Source of the DNA: Sipunculus nudus
Taxonomy: Eukaryota > Annelida > Sipuncula > Golfingiida > Sipunculidae
Reading direction: 5' to 3'
Length of the DNA stretch: 64,000 nucleotides
NCBI GenBank assembly: GCA_026874595.1
Contig: CM049322.1
Span: 37,381,340-37,445,339, forward strand
The notes under the pieces are model-generated. The model was not told where the DNA came from, made no database searches, and saw only the letters and a program-made list of their open reading frames with translations. The position numbers and the translations under genes were made by a program. This document shows, piece by piece, positions 21,371-34,695 of the stretch (position 1 is the stretch's first letter; each line of letters begins with the position of its first letter).

Positions 21371-23468
21371 GCTGCACTGATTGAACTCTTGACCTATATC
21401 TGGCTGCACTGAATGAACTCTTGATCTGTTGCCAAATCTCGAAACAGTTGGCAGTTTCTCAACCTATTTAAAATTACAGACACAATCTTGGCCTGTTGGT
21501 ATATCTGTATACGTTTACTGAAAGACTTTGGCTAAAATACTTTTTAATCTTTTATATCATACTTGAACCATTCGAACAAACTTGTAAGATATGATATAAA
21601 AGATTATTTCTGTGAAATACTGAACAATTTGGCTTGACCGCTTTGTCAGAGAAGTTTTTTAAAGGTTTTAAAATTGTTTTCTCATTAAAATCTAAGAAAA
21701 TGCAGAGTTTAATTTTCAGATGGCTAATTTTTTACAGTGCATTTCATGCTGCTAGCTCCAGTCGTTTTCGAATAGTATGGGTTAACTTACAGAAGATGGA
21801 CTATGGACGTCGCCACAACATCAAATTAGCTCACAGGCTCACTAAAAATTACTACAGATGCATATTGAATGCAAAATTATAATACAGATACATCTCACTG
21901 ATGGCAAAATCTTGAATTAAGTTGAGTATGGATACCAATTATTTATAATCTATGTATAGCCGTCTTTATATACCCACAGAGAGCTGTATACCTGTGATTG
22001 TTAACATTGCCTGGTATGAAGAATATCTAAAATCATAAATCTACATTTTTAAAAAGCTTTTAAAAAAACATTCTTTTCAATATTAACCATAGATAACCTG
22101 AAATCTGAAGATCTAGAGGCATGATGTAAGGGATGCTGATAAACTGGTGCTAGGCTAGATGAATCTGCTTTACACAACTACCTTATATGGTAAAATGACC
22201 TAATTCAATCCTTATAATTCAGCCATAATTCATTCTTTGGAACCATAAAAGATAATCATTATAAGAATTATTCATGGGACTATTCTTGTAAAATATTAAA
22301 CAAAATGGCCTAAGTGGCGTCAGTCTAAAAATGTTTTGCAGGTTTATAACTCATATGGGAAAATACAGCAAAATGGCTAAGTTAAGCTACCCATAACTTG
22401 GCCAAAAATCACTGAACCAAAACCAGTTGAACAAACTTGAATTATCAACATCTGAGGATAATTAATATGTGAGATTTAATAATTTGGCCGAGTGTTTTTT
22501 GAGGAGAAGCTTTTTGTAGCCAATTAGCTAAAATGGGCTGTTTCAGGATATGACTAAATTCAGCTTTCCATAACTTAGCCAAAAGTCACTGAACTAAGAC
22601 CATTTGAACAAACTTCAGAAAGCACTACCCTAGGATCATTTCTGTGCGATATTAAACAATTTGGCCATATCGTTACAGAGAAGAAGTTATTTGTAGCTGT
22701 CAGTATCATACGGGCACTGATGACCCCCGTACAAAATAGGCCGATGCAGGTGGCGCCACCAATACCTGTATTTAGGACACGACTCATGTGACCAACATTG
22801 GCATAAAATTTGGTGTTTATAGCTCCAGCCGTTTCTAAGTTTGTAATTTTAGTATGCTTTTTTGGACTGATGACTAAGTTCAACTAGCTGTATCTCAGCC
22901 AAAAATGACTGAACTTAAACCATTCGAACAAACTTGAGAGAGATTGTTCCAGGGATCATTTCTGTTAAATATTGGACAATATGGCCGAACAATTTCGGAA
23001 AAGAATATTTTTAAAGCTTTTTTAGCTTTTTCCCTATAAAATCTGAGAAAATGCAGTTAGCCAAAAAATACGCAAAATACGATAGAGTTTTTCAGATGAC
23101 TAATTTTTTGCATAAAATTTCGTGATGCTAACTCTTGTCGTTTTCAAGTTAGTATGGGTTAACGTACAGACGACGGACGACAGACGCGGACGACGGACGT
23201 CGGACGACGCCACACCATCGCATAAGCTCACAGGTTCGCTAAAAAGGAGTTATTTCATATATTTTGAAACAAACATATTTCAGACAGGAAATGAATTACC
23301 AAAGAAAAATAATTTCATTAAATGTTCATTATATATGCAGGTTTTAGGAAATCTAAACAAATCAATTTATCCATGAACTATAGGGTCCGGTGCACTAAAG
23401 GCAGCCTTTATCATACATTATCGGACACTAATTGGATTCGCTACAAAATCTCCTTATAGACAAGCTTC

Positions 23469-23517
23469 TAAACAAAAAAAAAAAACAAAACAAAAAAAAA
23501 AAAAAAAACAAAAAAAC
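23469..23517. repeat. A-rich tract at duplication junction
   Basis: Runs of A separated by single C lie exactly at the left edge of the second duplicated copy. This is consistent with a retroposed tail or slippage at the junction. Confidence 0.7.
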
Positions 23518-26500
23518 AAGGCCTACAGGCCTAATGCCAACCTGTGCATTGGAAAATACACTAGGTATAATGCTTCAATGCTGGACCATTACTTTTCATG
23601 TATATAAACTATGCAAGTACTAAACATTTGGAATAAGAAACAATTACACAAACATCACTGCTGAAATTCTGACATAGGTGCACACAACACTAAAAAGATT
23701 GTAGCTGGCACCACCAGTTTTGTATATAACGAAGCTATCAGAGATATATACATACGCCCAATTTCAGACTGATATATCAAACTTCTCCTGAGAAAAACAT
23801 GTGTAAAAGTCATGGTAGGTGGCGACACCTGTCTTGTGAGCGAGAAAGCCATCAAAGACACATAGACAGGTCAAAATATTAGGCCAATACATCAAACTTA
23901 CCTTGAGTCTGATGCATGGGGCTGACCAGGCTTAGGTGAGAAAGGCTGTTGCCCCGAGTGAACTGTGACAAATTGCTTGCTCAGACTACTGCACTGAGTG
24001 AACTCATGACCTGCACCTGGCTAGACTAAGTGAACTTTTGACCTGTACCTGGCTGCACTGAGTGAACTCTTGACCTGTTGCATAATCTGACACAGTTGGC
24101 AGTCTGCCAAAGCTATAAATACAATACAGCTACTGCACTGAGTAAACTCCTGACCCATACCTGGCTGCACTGAGTGAACTCTTGACCTGTTGCCTAATCT
24201 GATACAGTTGGCAGTCTGCCAAAGCTATAAATAGATCCAGACTGACCTCTAGCCTGTTGCAAAATCTGAAATAGTAGCCACACCATTGCATAAGCTCATG
24301 CAGGGGCCCTGCCCTGAGGGTCTTGACACCCATGAAGTGATCACATGGTGCCCAGGAGGTGTTCACATGTCACCCATGAGGTGATCACATGCCATGTGCT
24401 TGACTGCACTGATTGTACTCTTGACCTATATCTGGGTGCACTGAATGAACTCTTGATCTGTTCCCAAATTTGAAACAGTTGGCAGTTTCTCAACCTATTT
24501 AAAGATACAGATTCAATCTTGGCCTGTTGGTATATCTGTTTACACATACTGAAAGACTTTGGTTAAAATTTCTTTTTTCAAGCCGACATATTCATAAACG
24601 TTTTGTCAAAATATCTAGAATAATAAAAGATGCTGTACTTTCATTTTTAAAGGTCCAATAGTTCTGCAAAAATCATTCTAGTAAACTGGAACAAAGGCCA
24701 CCTAAGAATAATTTTTGTGCCATATTACAGAAGATATAATTGATATAATAATTTTGTAGAAGAACACTATTGCAGTCCTCAGTTTGATAAAGACATAATA
24801 ATGACCATAAGACCAACTTAAGCTTTTCACAACTCAACCAAAAGTCAACAAACTCAGTATATTCTGATATGATTAAAAGAACCATGTCCTAGGATAATTC
24901 TTTTGAAAAATTGAACAATTCAACTTGACAGTTTCATCATTAAACTGAAACAGGCTAAAATTATGAGGTTTTTTGCCCATAAAAAACAGGTCAATGTAGG
25001 TTGCACCACTAAATCTACAACTTCAAATATGAGTCATGTGACCAACATTTGCACAATACCTGGTAATGCTAGCTTCTGTCATTTCTGAGAGTACTATGTC
25101 AGTATGCTTACTTGGCCGAATGACTGTTCAAATTTGTGTAACTCCACTAAAATTCATCAAATGCAAACCATTTGAACAAATTTGAGAGGGCTTGCCTCTG
25201 GGATCATTTATGTAAAATATTTGACAATTTGGCTGGACCGTCTACAAGAAGACGACTTTTAAAATATTGTCAGTTTTTTCCTTATAAAATCTAAGTAAAT
25301 GCAGATAGCAAAAAATAAGCTGAATCCCACAAAATTTGATATTTGAGAGATAATTGCATAAAATCTGGGAATGGTAGCTCCTGCTATTCCTGAGAAATTA
25401 TGGATTAATGTACAGATTACCAATAACCCCCGTACAAAAATAGGTCAATTCAGGTGGCGCCACCAATACCTGAATTTCATATATGACTCATGTGACCAAC
25501 ACTGGCAAAAAAATTGGTGATGATAGCTCTGGCTGTTTCTGAGACTGTCATTTTAGTATGCTTTTTTAGACAGATGACTAAGTTCAACTTCCTGAACAAA
25601 ATTAAGGGAGATGGTATAAAAGATTATTTCTGTGAAATATTGAACAATTTGGCTTGAGAGAAGATTTTTAAAGGTTTTTTTAGCCTTTTCTCTACAAAAT
25701 TTAAGAGAATTTTCAGATGGCTAATTTTTTGCATTAAATTTCATGATGCTAGCTCCAATCTTTTACAAAATAGTATGAGTAAACGTACAGAAGACAAACG
25801 CCACCACACCATCGCATTAGTTCACAGGTTCACTAAAAATTAATACAGATGCATATTGAATGCAAAATTGTAATACAGATACATCTCACTGATGGCAAAA
25901 TCTTGAATTAATTTGACTATGGATACCAATTATTTATAATCCATGTACAGCCGTCTTTATATACCCACAGAGAGCTGTATAGCTGTGATTGTAAACATTG
26001 CCTGGCATGAGGAATATCTAAAAATCATAAATCTACATTTTTAAAAAGCTTTTAAAAAACATTTTTTGTCAATATTAACCATAGATAACCTGAAATCTAA
26101 ATGTCTAGAGGCATGATGTAATAAATACTGATAAACTGGTGCCAGTCTAGATGTATCTGTGTATCTGCTTCACACAGCTAACATATATGGTAAATAACTC
26201 ATTTGAACCTTTATAATTCAGCCAAAATTCATTCTTTGGAACCATAAAAGACAATTATTATAAGAATTATTCAGGGGACTATTCTTGTAAAATATTAAAC
26301 AAATTGGCCTCAGTAGGGTCAGTCAAAAAAAATTTTACTGGTTTATAACTCATATGGGAAAATACAGCAAAATGGCTAAGTTAAGCTTCCCATAACTCAT
26401 ATGGTTTCAGAGAAGAAGTTTTTTTGTAGCCGTCAGTATGATACGGGCACTGATGACCCCCGTACACAAAAGGTCGATGCAGGTGGCGCCACCAATACCT

Positions 26501-26990
26501 CAATTTCAGATATGTCTCATGTGAACAACATTGGCATAAAATTTGGTGATGATAGCTCCAGCCGTTTCTGAGATTGTAATTTTAGTATGTTTTTATGGAC
26601 AGATGACTAAGTTCAACATCCTGAAACTCGGCCAAAAAATCACCGAACTTAAACCATTCGAACAAACTTGAGAAAGATTATTCCAGGAATCATTTTTGTG
26701 AAATATTGGACAATTCGGCTAAACAGTTTCGGAGAAGAAGATTTTTGAAGCTTTTTTAGCTTTTTTCCCTATAAAATCTAAGAAAATGCAGTTAGCCAAA
26801 AAATAAGCAAAATCCGATATAGTTTTTTAGATGACTAATTTTTTAAATAAAATTTCGTGATGCCACCTCTGGCCTTTTTCAAGATAGTATGGGTTAACGT
26901 ACAGACGACGGACGACGGCCGACGGAAAACGGACGACGGACGACGCCACACCATCGCATTAGCTCACAGGTTCGCTAAAAAAAACAAATC
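23517..26990. repeat. Tandem segmental duplication, copy 2
   Basis: Same content and order as 20437-23250, but about 650 bp longer. Between roughly 24570 and 25600 it contains extra copies of the internal module that reads GACTCATGTGACCAACA next to a GGTGGCGCCACC-like core (modules near 24990, 25430 and 26460). It ends in a GACGG-type microsatellite (26899-26945) followed by CACACCATCGCATTAGCTCAC. Confidence 0.8.
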
Positions 26991-27116
26991 ACGCTATTAT
27001 GGTACATAATATAATTCCAATTTTTAGTTTAAAAACTTTTCTATTTTAATACCTGTCATTTTATAAATTTAATCGAATTTTATGTTTTGTTAAATGAATA
27101 TATTAAAAAGTATACT

Positions 27117-27119
<3 letters not shown>

Positions 27120-27176
<57 letters not shown>
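27120..27176. repeat. (TA)n microsatellite
   Basis: A pure TA alternation of about 57 bp. Confidence 0.98.
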
Positions 27177-27177
<1 letters not shown>

Positions 27178-27180
<3 letters not shown>

Positions 27181-28276
27181 CGTTCTTACATGAGTAAAGG
27201 TGTAGCTATATGAGTTGTAAAATAAAGTATGCATATTTCATTTTGTTATAATAGTCTGCATATATATATATGATTCTTGTTACCCCTAACTAGTCGGTGA
27301 ATTTTAGTCTTATTAAGTGGTCAGTATTCTTCATAAATTGCCTCGAAAAAAAACAAAATTACAATGTCTGTTTCACAATAATGAGATATGTAAAATAACA
27401 GACTATTCCATATCGATTCTGTCAATGTGTGAAATAAACTGACTAATTTTGCAGTCAATTCGTTAAATGCCAGAAAATGTCAGTCGTTTTATAAAGTGCC
27501 TGCTCATAACTAAACCCTGGGCTCTGTATATTTTAGGCAAAGAAAGGGTTCAGTGATAAAATCTCATATATATAATGTCAACAATGTCAATTACTCAACT
27601 TCTTTACAAACCGTGTTGTTAATATTACACTCCCGTTAGCCCATAAATAATGGTTTTCTGAGGGGCTGGAGTTATGTGGAGTCCATAAATTGCCCCTGCA
27701 GTTAACTATGATTATAACACTCCCTATAAAAATGTGCGATCTAAAATATTTCCACTGATTACTATTCAGTACATCTGTATGTATTGACTTTTTGAATAAA
27801 AGACATTACTGTCCTATTCAGACCAGAACTTTGCACTCAGGAAGTAAAAAAATAGGTACCTAACAGTACACAGAGCTGATGCATTATACAAGACTGCAGC
27901 CTAATGCAAGATGTGTACCGGGATGTTTATGCTTTTATTCTCTCTTCACAAATGAATAAGTTATTCAAGTAAAAGGTGTCTTATGTTTTCCAAAATGGGT
28001 ATTTTGTTATTACAGATCGAACATACAATATAATGGGAAATTTGGCATGTTACAACGATATTTTTTCTTTAATTTTCTTTCTTAGAGTATCATATAGTTT
28101 CGTGCTAGAATCCAAATTAACTATGAATAGTTTCTGTCTTTGTGTATGTAAAAGTGTGAGAAACTCTTTTAACCACCAAGGCAATATTAAAGTATGTATA
28201 TATATGTATATTGTATATATGTAATCATTGACTGGAGAATTCTAAATAAAATGCTGCTTCCTTAAGGATTCCCATT
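27178..28276. other. Gene-free stretch with a fragment of the 35-54 kb repeat
   Basis: No gene is visible. At about 27497-27560 the words CTCATAACTAAACCCTGGGC and GGCAAAGAAAGGG match the sequence near 37005-37055 and 39695-39735, so a small piece of the large tandem repeat family also occurs here. Confidence 0.5.
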
Positions 28277-28280
28277 ATAC

Positions 28281-29131
28281 TGTTACAGGTGCCCCTTTTA
28301 TTGTGTGCAGCTGTCTTAGAGATAATTGTTTAATAGTGCACATGTGTTGTTCCATATGTTGTTGGCATTTTGTTTGTGTGCTACGCGTAGCTCATGTTGA
28401 ACCGGCCTCGCCTGGCCGGATGTTGCAGGCTGGGTTTAATCCGCATTGGTTGAACCCTAGATACAAAGCGTTCCTTGTTCTGGTATGTTCTTTGAACGTG
28501 TGTACTGTGTTATATTCTTTAGATTGTTTGAGAAATAGAAGCTTCTCGGCTTGAGGTGAGAAGTTATAAATAGGGCGCTGTGTTTTAGAGCCGAGAGAGA
28601 AGTGAGAGAATATTCCAGCGAAAACAGAAGAGTGTATGTCCTTTTGTGGGACCTATTCCGATAAGTACGGCAATTATAGATTTTCTTCAGATTTTCTTCT
28701 GGATTTTGTGACGAATCTTATTTGGTCTTCAGTTTATTTTCTGGATTGTTACAAGACCTTTACATTGGACTGTTATTCTCCGAGAAAATTTGTGGGACTT
28801 TTCATCCGGCTTATACATTTTAAAGGACTTATCCCTGTGACAGTGTTGGTATCCAGGTACTGTGCACTTTGTTTATTTTACTGTGTGATTGTAATGATTG
28901 TTGTTATACTGCTGTTATACTTTGAAATTGTATTGATTTAGTGTATTGTAATGTTAGTTATGTTTTAAGAATCAATTATAGTTATTTTTTAACAAAAAAA
29001 CACTGACTTCTTTATTCATTCCCCTAGACCTTTCACGCTGCCTAGTGTTACAGAATCTGATTTATTTATCTCCTTGACAAAATTTATCTTCATCACGCAT
29101 ACGTGATATATTGATATTAGATTCCGTAACA
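28281..29131 (+). mobile_element. Solo LTR, copy 1
   Basis: This 851-bp segment starts TGTTACAGGT and ends CCGTAACA, so the termini are inverted (TGTTAC/GTAACA) as in retroviral-type LTRs. It is flanked by ATAC on both sides (28277-28280 and 29132-29135). A TATAAATA box (28565-28572) is followed by a stem-like GGGCGCTGTGTTTTAGAGCC segment and a GAGAGAAG leader. Two further copies lie at 59061-59874 and 60996-61824 in the opposite orientation. No internal retroelement genes adjoin it, so it is a solo LTR left by recombination. The superfamily (Gypsy-like or BEL-like) cannot be told from the LTR alone. Two ORFs inside it are not conserved. Confidence 0.85.
28565..28572 (+). promoter_or_regulatory. 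TATA box of LTR copy 1
   Basis: TATAAATA at the expected place inside the LTR, conserved on the minus strand in LTR copy 3 (61552-61559) and mutated to AATAAATA in copy 2 (59652-59659). Confidence 0.65.
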
Positions 29132-29135
29132 ATAC

Positions 29136-29829
29136 ATGTTGGTTATTTTCACAACAGCATCATGTGTTATGTGTTGCAACCAAGTGCGAAAGATAAAATC
29201 ATTTTAGAGATTCTTGAAATACATATGCCAATGTTAAAGGATAAATGTATTGGTTTTCCTGAACATGACACACTATATTTTTATTAATGAAAAACTAGTA
29301 ACTTTTATATGAAAAACTAGTGCCTGTGATGACTTTGCGCTTTAATGGACTACATGAGCTTCTCATTATCATATACATGTATCTGTAAAGGTTTTAGTAT
29401 TTCAACTAAAAGACTAATATCCATGTAAATATATCCCCTGGGATATAGATTGAAATGGACCTGAGCTTAAGCATAATAATACACATTTAATTTATTAACT
29501 GAAGTAAACTAATGTAAAAAAAGGTTCATTTTTAATGAGCATAGAGTAAGTTTCATTAGTGCGATAAAACCCGCCATTTGGGTAAACATTACATCAGCAC
29601 TGTGTAATATACTGACATTTGTGATACAATAAGGAAAGACAAGTGACTTATGGGTCATTACGCATAGCCGACTGACATGTTGATACTAAGTCCTTGCACA
29701 GGCAACTAATTCAGATAATGTAGGTGGCATCATTGTTCATGCATATTAGCTTAAGTGTATCAAGACCGATAAGCAAACCAGATTTGTAGACAATCCATCC
29801 AGCCATCTGGCAATTTGTGTGTATTTAGC
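29136..29829. other. Gene-free stretch
   Basis: No gene is visible. The phrase CAAGTGACTTATGGGTCAT (near 29641) resembles words near 3723 and 8632. Otherwise it is unstructured AT-rich sequence. Confidence 0.45.
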
Positions 29830-30790
29830 ATTATTTCTGGGGTGTTCAAATATGCCCCGAAACTCGGAGAATATAGGTCACAGTCACCTAATTTTAAGTT
29901 TCTGGGGGAAAACTACTAAGGAACTCTCAGGATATAAAGTTAGAATATTCTAGGAGGTCTAAAGGTTATGGTATGTGCCCTGTTAGGTATCAAAATTTCA
30001 ATTATTCTGGAGGTTGTTATAAACTCCATAGCTTCGAGAATTTGGGTAACAGAGGCCTAATTTCAGGTTTCGAAGGAAACTTTATATGAACCTTCAAGGG
30101 AGTCAATTTAGAAAATTCTAGGTTAAATGGTTATGATTTGTGCCCTGCTTTGGTATTAAAATTTCAAATATTGGGGGGGGGGGGATGTAAGTCCCACAGC
30201 TCGAATGGGTAACAGAAACCTAATTTCAGGTTTTTAAGAATATTTATATGGACCTTACTGGATGTCAAATTGGAAGATTCTAGAAACAGCACGTACGATT
30301 TGAACCTTGTTAACGGACGATCGCATTTTGAATGTCTCAAAATGAAAAAACGAAATGTTCAAAATTCGAAAAAATCAAGGTTGCACCACAAGTCTGCAGG
30401 AACTGATGAAACACTACATGAACAGTATGCATGCAAAGAGTTAGGGGTGATCAATGCATTAATTGTTCAGATACGTTAGATGTTCTTGGGATGTTTATAA
30501 GCCCCATAGCTCAGAGAATATTGATGAGAGAGACCTAATTTCAGGTTTACAAGGAGCCTTTTTATGGACCACCCAGGATATCAAATTTGAAGATTCTAGG
30601 TGCAATGTTTATTATTGTGCCCTGTTTTTGTATTAAATTTTCAAATATTCTTAGGTAATTATAAGCCCAATAGCACGAAATATATAGATAACAGAGACCT
30701 AATTTCAGGTTTGAAAGGTACGTATTCATAGACCTCCCTTGATGTAAAGTCAGAAGAGTCCAGGTCCAATGGCTGAAATCATTCAGGTGG
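29830..30790 (+). repeat. Tandem array of ~165-bp repeats with G-runs
   Basis: About five degenerate units begin near 29833, 30001, 30167, 30482 and 30645. Each carries in order: ATTCTGGGG or a longer G run, CCCCATAGCTCGGAGAATAT or a variant, AACAGAGACCTAATTTCAGG, TTTATATGGACCTT, GAAGATTCTAGG and GTGCCCTG. In the third unit the G run has grown to 12 (30173-30184). The 139 bp between units three and four contains a GTTGCACCACAAGTCTGC core. No gene is present. Confidence 0.75.
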
Positions 30791-33700
30791 GCAGGCGGGC
30801 AATATCTTGAACTTTAAGGATTGCGATGAAAAGTGTGGCTTGACATGCACAGACATTCTTTTTGAAGAAATCAGTCATGTGACTTTGACCTTTGGATTCA
30901 AATATTGATAGGGTTCATACTAGTGGTGAGCCATTATAGGTTAATTTTGAAACCAATATGTATAACTAAACTGGAGTTATTATTTGGAAACTAATTTGTG
31001 AAGAGATGGCGCCTTGACCTTTGACCTTGTGACCCCAAATTCATTTATGCTCTCCTCATACTCGCATGTCAGCTAAATGCAAAAGATGGAAAGTTTGGTA
31101 TGTAAAGCTTGGTTTAAAATGCAACCATAAACTTTTTAAATAAGTGTGTCCTGTGACCTTGACCTTTGACCTCATGACCCAAAAATCAACAGGTCCTTGA
31201 TTTAGTGGTGTCCCATATGTAAGTCAAGTTTGAAATCGATATCTTAACCCAACCTGGAGTTATCATCTGGAAACAAGTTTTGTGAATGGATTGATGGACA
31301 GACAGATAGATGGACAGATCAGGTGATTACTAGAGGGCATCCACTTGTAATCAATAAAAACACCAGGTTTTGGGACACTAGATGGAATCACAGCTGAGAA
31401 ACTGACTTGATTGTTGTCATTTTATAGTAAAGGAAATAGAAAAATATAAAAAAAATAAGAAAAAAATACAGGTGGTGCCTCCACTTTTCGTGAACTGAAC
31501 AAACCAGTCATGGTCAATATTCAAGGCAAGATTCATGACAATCCAGGCAATAATTATCAAGATATTGGGGGTTTTATATCAAATATTTTATGATTCGGGG
31601 GGGGGGGGGGGGAGGTACGTAAAAGCCCCATAGCTCGGAGCATATATATCACAGTGACCTAATTTTAGTCAGCTAAACCAAAAATAACAGTCAGCTGAGC
31701 TAAAAATCCAGGTTTTGCAACTATGATGACATACACCATGATCAATACGCATGCAAAGATTCATGGTGATCAATGCATTAGTTGTTCAGATACATGAGCT
31801 TTTGTATCGATTTTTTTATTTATTCTGGACGGTAATTCTGAGCCCCATAACTCGGAGGATATGGGTAACAGAGACCTAATTTCAGGTTTCCAAGGAGATC
31901 TTTTTAAAAACTTTAATACTGCACAGGGTTCATGAACCCAGCCATTGCGGTTACGATTTGTGTCCGGTCGCCCGGCCAGTCGGCCGAAAGGAATGACGAT
32001 GGACAATGACCCATCACTATAGCTATAGCTATATGAAAGGATCATTTCACAAACATCAAGTTTGAGATCATCAATCTACCCAAACTAGATTCATCATCCG
32101 TTAACAAATTTATAAATTGATGGGCCCTGTGACCTAGACCTTTGATCTTATTACACCAAAAAAAAAAAAAAAACGGATTTTTTCTCTATTGGCAGATGAG
32201 CCACATGTGGCTGATGGAAGGTTTGGGATGAAAAGCTGGCTTAAATGAAACCACACTCTTTTCAAATAGGTGGGTCCTATGACCCTGACCTCATGACTCT
32301 AAAATCAAAAGGGTTCTTAATCTAGTGTTGGACCATATATAAGTCAGGTGGTATAAGAGTTGACAACCCAAACTGGAGTTTTCATTTGGAAATAAATACC
32401 TGGACAGATGGCCCCTCTGATCCTGATTTTGGTCCTTGTTGCGCCAAAATCCAGAAGTTTTTTCTCCTATTGGCAGGTGAACGAATTAAGGAAGATGGTA
32501 GGTTTGGGATGAAATGTTTTCCCTAAAATATGCATCCACAATCTTTTCAAATAAGTAAGTCCTGTGACCCTGACCTTTGACCTCAAGACCCAAAAATAGG
32601 TATATACAATACCTAAGTTGTGGTCAATTAATTAGTTATGTTTGGAAACATTATTTCAATCCAACATGGAGTTATCGTCTGCACACAAATATGCAGAGAG
32701 ATGGCCTCTGAAACATTGACCTTTGGCCTCATGTTCCCAAAATAAAAATAGTTCTTACTTTATTGGTTGGACACATTTAAATAAATTTTAAACCAATATT
32801 TTAATCCAAACTGTAGTTACCATTCAGATAGAAACATCTGGATAGATGACCACTGTGACCTTGATTTTTAACCTTCTGATCTCAAAATCCATTAGATTCA
32901 ACTCCTTGATTTTTAACCTTGTGATCTCAAAATCCATCAGATTCAACTCCTATTTCCAGATGACCTATATGCATAAGAAAGAAGGTTTGAGATGAAAATT
33001 TTGGCTTAAAATATATCCAAATTGTTTCTAAATAAGTGGGTCCTGTGATCTTGGCCTTTAGCCTCATGAACTAAAAATCAATAGAGTTCTTGCTTTTGAA
33101 GTAGGCCATACATAATTCAAACTGGAAATCAATATGGAGATCAAAATTGTTATTATCATAAAAATCAAATTTGACGGACATACAGAAGGACGAACATTGG
33201 ACGGCCGGACCGACAATATGATAACTATGGGGCATCCGCCTATTCAGGGGGGGGGGGGGGGGGCTAATAGAATTTAAGGTTCAAGGACTAATAGGGATAA
33301 TAGAATTTAAGGTTCAAGGACACTAGATGATACCACAGTTGCAAATCCGATAGTATCAATTTAATTTGGTAGTCTCAAAATAAAGGAAAACAAGTAATGA
33401 AAAATAGAAAAAAAAATACAAATGGCACACCAGCCTTCAGGAACTGAAAAAAACCCAGACATTATCAATAAACATACCAGGTTTCGGGACACTGGATGCA
33501 ATCACAGTTGAAGAACTGACCTAATAGAAGTAATTTGAAGGTCTCAAGTTATCGAAAATTGACAACCCTGTTCATGGTAAAAATTCAAGGCAAGTTTCAG
33601 GGCTTTTTTGTATATAATTTTTAATTATTCTGGGGGAGGGGTTATTACAAGCCCCATAGCTCGGAGGATATAGGCCACAGTTATCAAATTTCAGTCTTCC

Positions 33701-33830
33701 GAGGAGATTTTTTATTGACTTCCCTGGCTAGTCAGAAACAAGATCGTGTTAGCTCGTGCCAGTTGAATAGGGAGACAGACAGACACAATGACGGACGGAC
33801 GACGGACGCTGTCCGATAAAAAATTTCTAT
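30791..33830 (+). repeat. Array of ~150-bp monomers and family X modules
   Basis: About nine monomers carry GACCTTGACCTTTGACCT-type words (for example near 31013, 31151, 32111, 32569, 32715 and 32865) plus GGAAGGTTTGGGATGAAA and ATCTGGAAACAA phrases. They are mixed with family X modules at 31200-31690 and 33180-33740. Each family X module ends in a G run: G16 at 31597-31612, and G17 at 33247-33263. The order is like the copy at 1-500 but much longer, so this may be a parent or amplified copy. No conserved reading frame is present. Confidence 0.75.
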
Positions 33831-34635
33831 TTGCAAAATAATCAGAAAATCAGGCTTCACAGTATTTCATTTTGTACAATGATATTAAACATCATTTATA
33901 GTTTCCTCACCTTATAACACCATATCTCAACGTGTTTACAGGGCGATAATGGTCTAGAAACCAATAGTATCACGCTATCATACGCGCTCAGCCTGCGAGT
34001 GGCACAGCTACACCTGCGGAGTACTTGGCCCGTCCCACGCGTCAGTACAGACTTATCAAAAGTATTGTTCCTCTCGGTGCATGCTAGCTGCAATAAACAC
34101 TGCCTATATTTAATAAACTCTGCCGTCGACTCAATTGCAGTTGTGTGTCTTCATGGCCGAATAACAAAATAACCATACGTGATTTGATAAAACCACGGTT
34201 TGCCTTATATGGAGGGAGAGTCCCAGCTGGTGCTACCGGTTTTCCGGATGTAATTCGTGTAAACACTTAATATTCTAATGAAACTGTATATAGGAGCAAT
34301 CACATGAAACAGCAGCTTAATAAGAAAATCACCAAAGCTATACTCTAGCGTCTTCTAATGTGAGGAGAGATTATAGTGTCAAAAACCTTATTCCACATGT
34401 GTGTTTATGTGCGAGTTAGACGAGATGTACCATAAAAATAATTTCACACTAGATATTTTATTTTTTTAAACACAGACATATCCATACTCAATTTAATTAA
34501 CGTATTTTAATTAACCTGTTTTACATGATGCAGTAACAAATTCAGGGTGGAGATACTTTGTAAGATTATATTGATATTTCTTGTTATCCCATCTGATCGC
34601 TGTACATCTCTCTCTCTCTCTCTCCCTCTCTCTCT

Positions 34636-34695
<60 letters not shown>

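Larger units (their letters stand above)
20437..23250. repeat. Tandem segmental duplication, copy 1
   Basis: The segment starts at AAACAAGGCCTACAGGCGTA and ends at the GACGGACGACG microsatellite followed by CACACCATCGCATAAGCTCAC. It matches 23517-26990 in the same order. A third fragment of its left part lies at 60764-60955. It includes repeated TGCACTGAGTGAACTCTTGA phrases (20880-21430), a 22-bp tandem repeat and modules with GGTGGCGCCACC. No protein frame is conserved between copies. Confidence 0.8.

Noticed and set aside
28303-28941. Cys-rich and hydrophobic + strand frames at 28.3-28.9 kb
   Set aside because: They lie inside the solo LTR and are not preserved in the other two copies.
33899-34266. 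Two adjacent minus-strand frames as a host gene with a GTGAG splice site near 33905
   Set aside because: No recognisable family, overlapping frames and no second exon; evidence too thin.
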